A stretch of DNA of 64,000 bases from Rhodanobacteraceae bacterium (GTDB lineage Bacteria; Pseudomonadota; Gammaproteobacteria; Xanthomonadales; SZUA-5): the NCBI GenBank assembly GCA_024234055.1, contig JACKOW010000002.1, positions 558,001 through 622,000 on the forward strand, read 5' to 3'. Below the pieces are notes generated by a model. That model saw nothing but the letters and a program-made list of their open reading frames with translations. It was not told where the DNA came from and ran no database searches. Below are positions 35,116 through 42,645 of the stretch, one piece after another. Positions within the stretch are counted from its first letter, which is position 1, and each line of letters starts with the position of its first letter. Made by a program: the position numbers and the translations under genes.

Positions 35116-36291
35116 CTAGTGTGATGCGCCGTTCTGACTGACCGGTATCGGTTTCGCCAGCCTCGCGTAGCGAGCGCGCAGGCTGCTTTCACAGGGCTGA
35201 CAGAAATGCCGTTGCACCCCCCAGGCCAGCGCGGCACAGGCCGCCAACGACACCGGGTAGACCGCGAAGGCCCAGTAGTAATCCTGCTCGAAGGCGTATT
35301 TGTACGCGGCCACCAGCGCAAGCACGACGAACATGTGGGTCAGATACAACTCATAGCTGAGACGCCCCAGAGCGGCCAGCCATCCCAGCCCGCGCGGCGC
35401 CCCAAGCCGACCCCAGGCGCAACCCAGCAGCAGGACCACCACCGAGCCGATCAGGAACAGCAGGCTGCTGTGGCGCAAGGCCCGCCACAACTCCCCGCCC
35501 CAGGCCATCGACAGATAAAGACCCAGCGCCCCCAGCGCACACAGGCAACGGGCGAACGCCCGCGAGGGTTGCAGCGAACGCCACAGCATTGCCGCGAGCA
35601 CGCCGGCCGCGATCGCCGACATGGCCGGCAGATAGGCCTTTTCCTGCCAGATCTCCTGCCCGTCCAGCAGACCGCGAGTCCACGGCAGCGAGACCACCAG
35701 AACCATCAAGCCGATTACCAGCAGCGGCCGCGGCAGCCAAACGCACAGCAGCGGAAAGACCAGATAGAAGAGCTCCTCGATGGACAGCGACCACAGCACA
35801 TCCCAGTTGGCAGGCAGCCAAGTGGTGCGGCCCTCGTACCAGTTGAGATACAGCCCCAGCGCCGACATCAACGCGCCACCGAGCGACTGTCCCGGCTTGT
35901 CAATGACATAGCCGGGAACCCCCAGCAGATGCAGCAGCGACAGCAACGCCAGCAAGGCCAGCAGCAGCGGCAGAATCCGGCTGGCGCGGTAGACATAGAA
36001 ACTGCGGATATCGATGGCGGCAAGGCTGCCGTGCCGGCTGATGGCACGCCCGGCAATCAGAAATCCGGAAATCACGAAGAAGGTATAGACCGCCGAGTAA
36101 CCATTGAATCCCAGGGCGTTGATCAGCCGCGAGCCGAACAGGTCAGGGAGCGGCCCCTGACTCAGTGGCAAACGAAAGGGCAATGCGAGGTGATGGATGA
36201 TCACCAGCAAGATGGAGAGCCCGCGCAGCACGTCGATGGCGGAGTTGCGCGATGCCAGCACGGGCGCGTCATGTAGATCGGAGGCAGGCAT
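35116..36291 (-). CDS. Acyltransferase 3 family membrane protein
   Basis: 391-residue integral membrane O-acyltransferase with about 10-11 hydrophobic helices. The N-terminus has AIDVLRGLSILLVIIHHLALP (quoted in part: DVLRGLSILLVIIHH), with the conserved Arg and the proposed catalytic His pair near residue 36. A second motif is SFYVYRASRILPLLL near 103. Such enzymes O-acetylate surface sugars such as LPS, peptidoglycan or glycans. ATG 36291 precedes the conserved part directly; no good ribosome site is seen. A 13-bp-stem hairpin lies upstream at 36411. The acceptor is unknown. Confidence 0.9.
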   Translation of the reverse strand: MPASDLHDAPVLASRNSAIDVLRGLSILLVIIHHLALPFRLPLSQGPLPDLFGSRLINALGFNGYSAVYTFFVISGFLIAGRAISRHGSLAAIDIRSFYVYRASRILPLLLALLALLSLLHLLGVPGYVIDKPGQSLGGALMSALGLYLNWYEGRTTWLPANWDVLWSLSIEELFYLVFPLLCVWLPRPLLVIGLMVLVVSLPWTRGLLDGQEIWQEKAYLPAMSAIAAGVLAAMLWRSLQPSRAFARCLCALGALGLYLSMAWGGELWRALRHSSLLFLIGSVVVLLLGCAWGRLGAPRGLGWLAALGRLSYELYLTHMFVVLALVAAYKYAFEQDYYWAFAVYPVSLAACAALAWGVQRHFCQPCESSLRARYARLAKPIPVSQNGASH

Positions 36292-36410
36292 GGATTGGCT
36301 TCGATACCGGAGTGTGAAGTTCGACGCATCGGATCTGCACCAGCCTGCGCAGCCGCGCCTGCAATCTAGTTTGTTGTCCGGGCAGCCACAAGCGCGGGTG
36401 GCCCAGGCTC

Positions 36411-36440
36411 TGGTAGGTCCAGACAGTTCTGGACCTACCA
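36411..36440. repeat. 13-bp-stem hairpin in the acyltransferase/TetR gap
   Basis: TGGTAGGTCCAGA, loop CAGT, then TCTGGACCTACCA. It shares its stem core with the palindrome at 10673. Short CCGGGCAG direct repeats lie on both sides (36378 and 36450). It lies in the 475-base gap 36292-36766, which holds no gene. Confidence 0.7.
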
Positions 36441-36558
36441 AAGACCCGTCCGGGCAGCGGCGCGCCAACCCCGCGCAAAGGCTGCCCCTGTTCCGCCTTC
36501 AAATACACCATGAAACTCGATCCTGGCTCACACCAAACACGCCGCAATTACCTGATTT

Positions 36559-36665
36559 GAGGGCACGAGGGCGAGAGGGCACGAGGGCGCGCAAGATCAA
36601 GAGCTCGCCGTAAGGCTGCCTTTGCGTGCCCTCGCGCCCTCGTGCCCTCCCGCCCTCGCGCACTC
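36559..36665. repeat. Inverted-repeat element with tandem 8-nt arms (element B)
   Basis: Four GAGGGC-type octamers (36559-36590: GAGGGCAC, GAGGGCGA, GAGGGCAC, GAGGGCGC), a 35-base core (36591-36625) starting GCAAGATCA and ending TGCCTTTGC, then five inverted octamers (36626-36665, starting GTGCCCTC). The core matches the reverse complement of the core at 57013-57047 at 32 of 35 positions, so this is a mobile or dispersed element present in both orientations. Confidence 0.88.
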
Positions 36666-36737
36666 CAACGCTCGTTGCGCGACTCGTCCATCACCCGGTG
36701 CAACCGTAGCGCCCACCATGACCAAAGACACTGGAAA

Positions 36738-36755
36738 ATAGACCGACCGGTCTAT
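36738..36755. promoter_or_regulatory. TetR-type operator palindrome
   Basis: ATAGACCG-AC-CGGTCTAT is a perfect 8-bp-arm palindrome 11 bases before the ATG of the TetR gene. The TAGACC/GGTCTA core is the form bound by LmrA/YxaF-type TetR regulators, the very family encoded next to it, so autoregulation is likely. Confidence 0.85.
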
Positions 36756-36766
36756 AGAGTTCAGTC

Positions 36767-37363
36767 ATGACCAAGCTTGATCCCCAGACACCCACCCGCG
36801 AACGCCTGATCGGCGCCATGCTCGATGCGCTGCGCACCCGTGGCTTCCACGGCATCGGCCTGAGCGAGTTGCTGACCCAGGCCGGCGCGCCCAAGGGCGT
36901 GCTCTACCACCACTTTCCGGGCGGCAAGACCGAATTGGCGATCGCCGCCATCGAGAGCGCGATCGCCGGCATGCTGGCCAGCCTGGATCGCTTGCTGGCT
37001 GCACACGTGGATCCCGCCGATGCGCTGGAAGCCTGGATGAGCGGCGCCCAGAAGCTGCTGCTGGCCAGCGGCTTCGAGCGGGGTTGCCCTCTGGCGACCG
37101 TCGCGCTCGAGTCCACGCCCGAAGACCTCACGCTGAGAGCGGCACTCAGCGCGGGCTTTGCGGCGATCCGCGAGCGTCTGTCAGGTGCTCTGCAACAGCA
37201 CGGCATGAGTGACACCGCGGCCCGTCAGAGCGCCATGCTGATCGTGGCTGCCTACGAGGGGGCGCTGCTGCAGGCACGGGTCGCGGGCAACGTCAACGCC
37301 ATGGCCGATACCTGCGACGCGCTGGTCTCGATGATTCGCCCCCAACTGAGGTCCAGACCGTGA
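36767..37363 (+). CDS. TetR-family regulator (LmrA/YxaF type)
   Basis: 198-residue repressor. The N-terminal HTH reads MLDALRTRGFHGIGLSELLT (residues about 18-37), followed by QAGAPKGVLYHHFPGGK, the hallmark of the LmrA/YxaF subgroup. The C-terminal domain (about 75-195) should bind a small ligand; Cys86 in FERGCPLA is conserved in this subgroup. The palindrome at 36738-36755 is the likely operator. The GTG start of the hydrolase gene lies within the 3' end (37360), so this is the first gene of a three-gene operon and probably represses it. Confidence 0.92.
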   Translation: MTKLDPQTPTRERLIGAMLDALRTRGFHGIGLSELLTQAGAPKGVLYHHFPGGKTELAIAAIESAIAGMLASLDRLLAAHVDPADALEAWMSGAQKLLLASGFERGCPLATVALESTPEDLTLRAALSAGFAAIRERLSGALQQHGMSDTAARQSAMLIVAAYEGALLQARVAGNVNAMADTCDALVSMIRPQLRSRP

Positions 37364-38238
37364 GCATTCAACGCGAACCCGAGGCGCTGACCCTGCACGC
37401 CGGCGACGGCACCCGCATCGCCGCCCTGCGCTACCGCGCCCATGACGCCATCGGCCGCATCGTGATCGCGGGTGCCACCGGTGTGCCACAGCGCTTCTAT
37501 CGCGCCTTTGCCGAGCATGCAGCGGAACGCGGCTACACCACGCAAACGCTGGACTACCGCGGCATCGGGCTGTCCAAACCACAAAGCTTGCGCGGTTTCC
37601 GCATGGACTATCTGGATTGGGCCCACCAGGATCTGAGTGCCGCCGTGGCCGCCATGCCGGACGACGGCCTGCCGCTGTACATGGTCGGCCATTCCTTTGG
37701 TGGACACGCCTTCGGCCTGCTGCCCAATCATCAACGCATTGCAGCCTTCTACACCTTTGCCACCGGCGCCGGCTGGCATGGCTGGATGCCGCCCGGAGAG
37801 CAGCTGCGCGTGCGCTTCCTGTGGCACGTACTGGCGCCGCTGCTGACCCGATGGCATGGCTTCCTGTCGTGGAGCAAGCTCGGCATGGGCGAAGACCTGC
37901 CCTACGGCGTCTATCGCGACTGGAAGCGCTGGTGCTCCTATCCACGCTACTTCTTTGACGACCCCTTGGTCGCCGCGGACATGTCGCGGCGTTTCGATCA
38001 GGTGCGCACCCCGATCATCGCTGCCAACGCCGTGGATGACCTCTGGGCTTCACCGGCCTCGCGGGATGCCTTCATGGCCGGCTACCGCAACGCGCCGGTC
38101 CAGCGCGTCGACCTTGATCCCCGCCAGCACGGTCTCAAGGCCATCGGTCATATGGGCTACTTCAGGCGCGAGGCCAGGCCACTGTGGGATGAGGTGCTGG
38201 CCTGGTTTTCCCAATTACCCACGGCCTCGACGACATGA
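37360..38238 (+). CDS. Alpha/beta hydrolase
   Basis: 292-residue cytoplasmic hydrolase of the alpha/beta fold. The nucleophile elbow GHSFGGH is near residues 109-115 (Ser111); an acid is likely in NAVDDLWASP near 226 and the catalytic His in IGHMGYF near 266. The start is GTG 37360, overlapping the TetR stop (GTGA). The stop overlaps the nitroreductase start (ATGA), so the three genes are one coupled operon. Esterase/lipase-like activity on a compound that also induces the regulator is a reasonable inference. Confidence 0.87.
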   Translation: MSIQREPEALTLHAGDGTRIAALRYRAHDAIGRIVIAGATGVPQRFYRAFAEHAAERGYTTQTLDYRGIGLSKPQSLRGFRMDYLDWAHQDLSAAVAAMPDDGLPLYMVGHSFGGHAFGLLPNHQRIAAFYTFATGAGWHGWMPPGEQLRVRFLWHVLAPLLTRWHGFLSWSKLGMGEDLPYGVYRDWKRWCSYPRYFFDDPLVAADMSRRFDQVRTPIIAANAVDDLWASPASRDAFMAGYRNAPVQRVDLDPRQHGLKAIGHMGYFRREARPLWDEVLAWFSQLPTASTT

Positions 38239-38978
38239 ACGAGCCCAGCGCCCAGACCCTGTTGTCGGACTTGCTGCGCGAGCGCCGCAGCGTGCGCGAC
38301 TTTCGCCCTGATGCCATTGATCCGGCCGTGATTGAAGCCATCCTGGACGACGCTCATTGGTCACCGAGCTGGTCGAACACCCAACCCTACCGCCTTGCCA
38401 TTGCCACCGGCCCGTTGCGCGACCAGATTTCGTCTGCATTGTGCGAGCGCTACGATCTGGCCATGCAGGCCCACAGCGCAGGCTGGCTCGGAAAGCTCAA
38501 GCTGCTGCTGGGCCGCAAGGGCTTGCCCGACGGCGATCTCAAGACCAACTTCCCCTATCCCGCCGATCTGCAGCCGCAGCGGCGCCAGACCGGTTTCGGA
38601 CTGTATTCGCTGCTCGGCATCGGCCGCGACGACCCTGCCGCGCGCGAGCGCCAGATGCGTCGCAACTTCGAGTTCTTCGGTGCGCCGGTGGCGATTTTTC
38701 TTTTTGCCCATCGCGGTCTGCGCGAGTTCGCGGTGCTCGACACCGGCGTGTTCCTGCAAAGCCTGATGCTCAGCGCCCAGGCCCACGGCCTGGCCACCTG
38801 CGCCCAGGGCGCGCTCGCCACCTGGGGCGGCCCGGTGCGCGCGGCGTTCGAAGTACCACCGCAGTACCAGCTGGTCTGCGGCGTCTCGCTGGGATATGCC
38901 TCGGAGCACGTCGTCAACAGCTACAACCCGGGTCGCAGGCCATCGGCGGCACTGAAGCTTCCCTTGACGAGGCACTGA
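38235..38978 (+). CDS. Nitroreductase-family flavoprotein
   Basis: 247-residue FMN-dependent oxidoreductase. RRSVRDFRPDAIDPAVIEAIL (in part: RRSVRDFRPD, residues 17-26) is the FMN-phosphate-binding start, SPSWSNTQPYRLAI follows near 43, and AHGLATCAQGALATW near 180 completes the flavin site. It should reduce nitro groups, quinones or related compounds with NAD(P)H. Its ATG overlaps the hydrolase stop. With the TetR regulator and hydrolase it forms a detoxification-type operon (inference). No terminator hairpin was identified in the 45-base gap before the convergent J-domain gene. Confidence 0.9.
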   Translation: MNEPSAQTLLSDLLRERRSVRDFRPDAIDPAVIEAILDDAHWSPSWSNTQPYRLAIATGPLRDQISSALCERYDLAMQAHSAGWLGKLKLLLGRKGLPDGDLKTNFPYPADLQPQRRQTGFGLYSLLGIGRDDPAARERQMRRNFEFFGAPVAIFLFAHRGLREFAVLDTGVFLQSLMLSAQAHGLATCAQGALATWGGPVRAAFEVPPQYQLVCGVSLGYASEHVVNSYNPGRRPSAALKLPLTRH

Positions 38979-39023
38979 CTGGTTTGGCGGCGAGGCCCGC
39001 GCAGCCGTCGTCAGCCTATGTCC

Positions 39024-40706
39024 CTACACGAACTTCAGCCTAGCCAGGAGCAACCATAGATTGCCCGCCAGCATCGTGGTCCAGACTGCCGCAGCGGCCA
39101 GTAGCAGCTGCTGCGGCGTCGCACCTTGCGGTGCCATCCACCTCGCCACTCGATCCACGACCAGCACCAGGATCGCGCAAGCAGCGGTCAGAGCCAACAG
39201 CGGCGTATTGACCTTCCAGGGCAGCAGGACCTGCCACGCACCGGCGATGGGAGTCGCCCACAGGGCAGCCTGCAAACTCAGCACGCTAAGCGCCATCCAA
39301 GGCAGAGTGGACAGCAGCAGGAGCACGGCCAGCGGCCAGAGCAGCCACAGCACGGCTGGAGCATCCCAGAATTTCACACTGAGGAGAACGGCTGGTATCG
39401 CAAACAGCAACAGCTCGGGCCGATGCCGGATCAGCACCGCGTAGATCAGCAGCAGCGGCCAGATCGACGGTTGGACGGCAAACCAGCCCAGACATCCCAG
39501 CACCAGGCAGCGACTGGCCGGCCCGCCAAAACTGCGTCGAACCCAATCCACCCAGAACATCAGGAACAAGCAGATCGGCCGAGAAAAAGGTCGGGTCAGT
39601 CGCGGGCTCAGCGTCCTGAGCAGAAGCGCGAAAACCGCCAGTGTCGAGACGCCCATGGCGATCTGCAGCTGCTGGAAAGAACTCTTGGGCTGACCCACCA
39701 GCGCCAGGATCACGCCAATTGCAACCACCAGCAACACCACCAATCGGGCCAGATTATCCTCGACCACCTCTGGCAGCCGTGAGCGCAACGCTCGCAAGTG
39801 TTCGTAAAACTCGATCGCTTCTGCTGCCAGAACCTCGGTAGGCGCAGACCGAGTCTGCAGCTGCAAGCCGCGCAAGAGGGCCTGGGCTCGCTCGGCCAAT
39901 CCCGGACTGCAAACCGACAGCCAGCGTCCAAGCCGCCCATAGTCGCCTCCTAGCAGACGCCAGGCCAGCACGTCCAGGCGCGGTATGTTGCTGCGCCACA
40001 GCCGCGCCGCCCTGGCCTTGCGCAAGCTGTGTTTGGCCCGTGCCAGGGCCAGACGCCTGTCCAGTTCTCGCAACAGTTCGAGCGGGAACCGTTGCTCGCG
40101 CCCGATCTGCTCCCATTCGAATCTCTCGGACAATAGTGCCAGAGTCTCGGCGCGCAGGTGTCGGCGCGCCAGCACCTGGTCGATGAGCGCGCGCTCGACA
40201 ACGGTCCGCTGCGTCAATGACTCGAACAGCGGATTCGCCATCAACAAGCGTTCCAGAGTGCCCGCGTCCGGGGCGTCGTCCAGGGCTTCAACCAGTTCGG
40301 CAGCCGCCTCGCGCAAATCGGTGTCTGGGGGCCCATCCAGCACGACATCCAACGGCGAAGGGGATTCGTCGTCGGGTGTCTGCACTGCCGGACTTGCCTC
40401 CGGCGGCTGATCGCCAGACCGCCTGTCCAGCGACAAGGCCGCGTCGAGCCCGTCTGGATCCGTGCTGGGCGGCGACGTTGAAAGCTCAGCGGCGGCGTCG
40501 TCGGACCCGATCTCCGTCCACTCGTCGGGCTCGACAGCTGCGCGGGCCCAACGCAGGGCCCAGTCGCGGCACTCGCGCAATCGTTGGAACCCGGCCGGGT
40601 CATCCTCCGGCCTGGTTTGCTTCAGCAATGCGGCATAGGCGCGCTTGATCGCCCGCTCATCACGGGTCTGGGCGATGCCCAGCAGTTGCCAGGGGTCTGT
40701 GGACAT
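39024..40706 (-). CDS. Membrane J-domain protein, partner of HscC (DjlB/DjlC-like)
   Basis: 560-residue protein. The J-domain is at residues 1-60: DPWQLLGIAQTRDERAIKRAY, then TRPEDDPAGFQRLRECRDWAL. The HPD tripeptide that activates Hsp70 is replaced by Arg32-Pro33-Glu34. A long helical middle follows (about 110-330), and at least six hydrophobic segments (about 340-555), so it is membrane-bound. GAG lies 4-7 bases before ATG 40706. It starts 5 bases after the hscC-like stop, so the two form an operon. E. coli HscC works with the membrane J-proteins DjlB and DjlC, which fits this pairing. Confidence 0.84.
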   Translation of the reverse strand: MSTDPWQLLGIAQTRDERAIKRAYAALLKQTRPEDDPAGFQRLRECRDWALRWARAAVEPDEWTEIGSDDAAAELSTSPPSTDPDGLDAALSLDRRSGDQPPEASPAVQTPDDESPSPLDVVLDGPPDTDLREAAAELVEALDDAPDAGTLERLLMANPLFESLTQRTVVERALIDQVLARRHLRAETLALLSERFEWEQIGREQRFPLELLRELDRRLALARAKHSLRKARAARLWRSNIPRLDVLAWRLLGGDYGRLGRWLSVCSPGLAERAQALLRGLQLQTRSAPTEVLAAEAIEFYEHLRALRSRLPEVVEDNLARLVVLLVVAIGVILALVGQPKSSFQQLQIAMGVSTLAVFALLLRTLSPRLTRPFSRPICLFLMFWVDWVRRSFGGPASRCLVLGCLGWFAVQPSIWPLLLIYAVLIRHRPELLLFAIPAVLLSVKFWDAPAVLWLLWPLAVLLLLSTLPWMALSVLSLQAALWATPIAGAWQVLLPWKVNTPLLALTAACAILVLVVDRVARWMAPQGATPQQLLLAAAAVWTTMLAGNLWLLLARLKFV

Positions 40707-40711
40707 CGATC

Positions 40712-42400
40712 TCAACCCAGACGCATTTCGAGTGCTTCCAACTCCTCGGCGAACTCCGTCCGGGCTTGCGCGATGAGCCGCGGGTCCTGACCATCAAGGA
40801 CTGCCCGGAAGGCGACCATCGCGGCTTGCACCGCAGCACGAAGCTCACCCAGCGCTTCCGCATACAGGCGCTCGGCTCGTCCCAGCAAGGCCAGATTGGC
40901 CTGATCCTCGCGGGGATGTACCTTCAGATGCCGCAGTTCTTCGAGACGCGCCGCCACCATTTCCGGCGACAACAGGCTCGAGTTGCGTTCGATCAGCAGG
41001 CGCACGTGACGCTTGTCGGCCAACACCGTGGCATCGACCTCCAGCAACCCGTTGACGTCGTAGGTGAAGCGTACGTCCACCGGGTTTTCCGCTCTCGGCC
41101 TCGGACTGAGCGGCACCTCCAGCACCCCCAGATAGACGTTGTTGAGCACGCTCGGACTTTCACCCTGATAAACGCCCAATCGCATCAGACGCTGACCATT
41201 CTGTATCGGGAAGTAACGCTGCACACGACTGACCGGGACGACGCAATTGCGCTCGATGATGGGCGAATAGAGGCCATCGACCAGACGCCCCGCGCTGGTC
41301 TCCTCACACACCTCGACGCCCAGCGTGTACGGACACACATCGGTCACCACGATTTCGTCGAAGGCAACATCACGGGCCTTCATTCCAGCCATGACAGCGG
41401 CGCCCATGGCAATGGCCTGGTCAGGGTGCACGTGGCGCAGCGGCAGTCGACCGAACAATCGCGCCACCAGGCGAGCCACCATGGGCATGCGGGTGGCGCC
41501 TCCGACCAGCACGATCTCGTCCAGATCAGCCGCACTGAGGCGTGCGTCACGCAAGGCGCGCTCCACGGGAATGCGCAGTCGACCGAGCAGGCCCTGGGCC
41601 AGGCTGGCAAATCGCGCCTCACTGATTGACCACTGGCGCACTCCGCTGGAAAGCGGCAACTCCACCTGGACCTGTTCCTCGACAGTCAGCTTGTGTTTGG
41701 CGCGCTCAAGCCGAGCGCGCAGCTGGGCCCGATCGCCGGGTCCTGGCGCATCCAGCGAGAGATCCTGAATGCAGGCCACTTCCAGCAGGTCAAGGAAGTC
41801 TTCGCCCCCGAGATAATTGTCTCCGGCACTGGCGTGCACCTCCATGACACCGTCATAGAGTTCAAGAATCGATACGTCAAAGGTACCGCCGCCCAAGTCA
41901 AACACGAGAAAGCGCGAGCCGTCGGCACCCTGTTGCAATCCGTAGGCCAGCGCCGCCGCTGTGGGCTCATTGATCAAGCGCTCAACCTTGATGCCGGCCA
42001 GTTCGCCGGCAAGGCGCGTCGCATGGCGTTGGGCATCACCGAAGTACGCAGGCACGCTGATGACGGCCTCGACCACCGACTCGCCGGTGGTGGCTTCGAC
42101 ATCGGCAATCAAGCTGCGCAAGACCAGCGCCGAGAGCTGCTCGGGGCGGAAGCTGCGACTTCCCAGCCGGATATCGCCCTCGGACCCCATCAAGCGCTTG
42201 AAAGCGGCGCTGGCTGACGCGGGATCTGTCAGCAGGCGCTCACGTGCGGCGGCGCCGACCAGCACGCGACCTGCAGCGTCGACAGCAACCACCGAAGGCG
42301 TGAGCACCTCGTCCAGGGAGTTGGCAATCAGCTCACTGCCGCGTTCGGTCCAGCGTGCAACCAGGGAATGGGTGGTGCCTAGATCGATGCCGATGATCAT
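40712..42400 (-). CDS. hscC: Hsp70-family chaperone, HscC type
   Basis: 562-residue Hsp70 ATPase. The phosphate-1 motif is MIIGIDLGTTHSLVA, the phosphate-2 motif VFDLGGGTFDVSIL near 180, and the adenosine motif EIVLVGGATRMPMV near 300. The substrate-binding part (about 365-500) is present but the C-terminal lid is short, as in HscC. The protein is shorter than DnaK. ATG 42400 gives the direct IDLGTT start; an upstream in-frame start at 42448 adds 16 residues. The downstream gene encodes a J-domain membrane protein, the known HscC partner type. Clients are unknown. Confidence 0.9.
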   Translation of the reverse strand: MIIGIDLGTTHSLVARWTERGSELIANSLDEVLTPSVVAVDAAGRVLVGAAARERLLTDPASASAAFKRLMGSEGDIRLGSRSFRPEQLSALVLRSLIADVEATTGESVVEAVISVPAYFGDAQRHATRLAGELAGIKVERLINEPTAAALAYGLQQGADGSRFLVFDLGGGTFDVSILELYDGVMEVHASAGDNYLGGEDFLDLLEVACIQDLSLDAPGPGDRAQLRARLERAKHKLTVEEQVQVELPLSSGVRQWSISEARFASLAQGLLGRLRIPVERALRDARLSAADLDEIVLVGGATRMPMVARLVARLFGRLPLRHVHPDQAIAMGAAVMAGMKARDVAFDEIVVTDVCPYTLGVEVCEETSAGRLVDGLYSPIIERNCVVPVSRVQRYFPIQNGQRLMRLGVYQGESPSVLNNVYLGVLEVPLSPRPRAENPVDVRFTYDVNGLLEVDATVLADKRHVRLLIERNSSLLSPEMVAARLEELRHLKVHPREDQANLALLGRAERLYAEALGELRAAVQAAMVAFRAVLDGQDPRLIAQARTEFAEELEALEMRLG

Positions 42401-42645
42401 GCCTGCTGCCGCGGTCCGCGAAGAAGCCGCCAAGTCTGCCCTCGACAAGGTGCTTGATAGAAGGCCTGCGGTGAACCATCGCCTTGCGCCCGATGCCTAT
42501 CTCGCCCTTGGGTGCCGATGACCTGTCAAGGACGACGGGCTAATACCAGACCACGCCGCCGTCAAGCCCAATTCGGGTGTCAATCCGCGGATGTGGTCCG
42601 AGTCAAGCTGATCCTCAGCTTGTCAGGCCAGCTTCGGAGTTGCGC

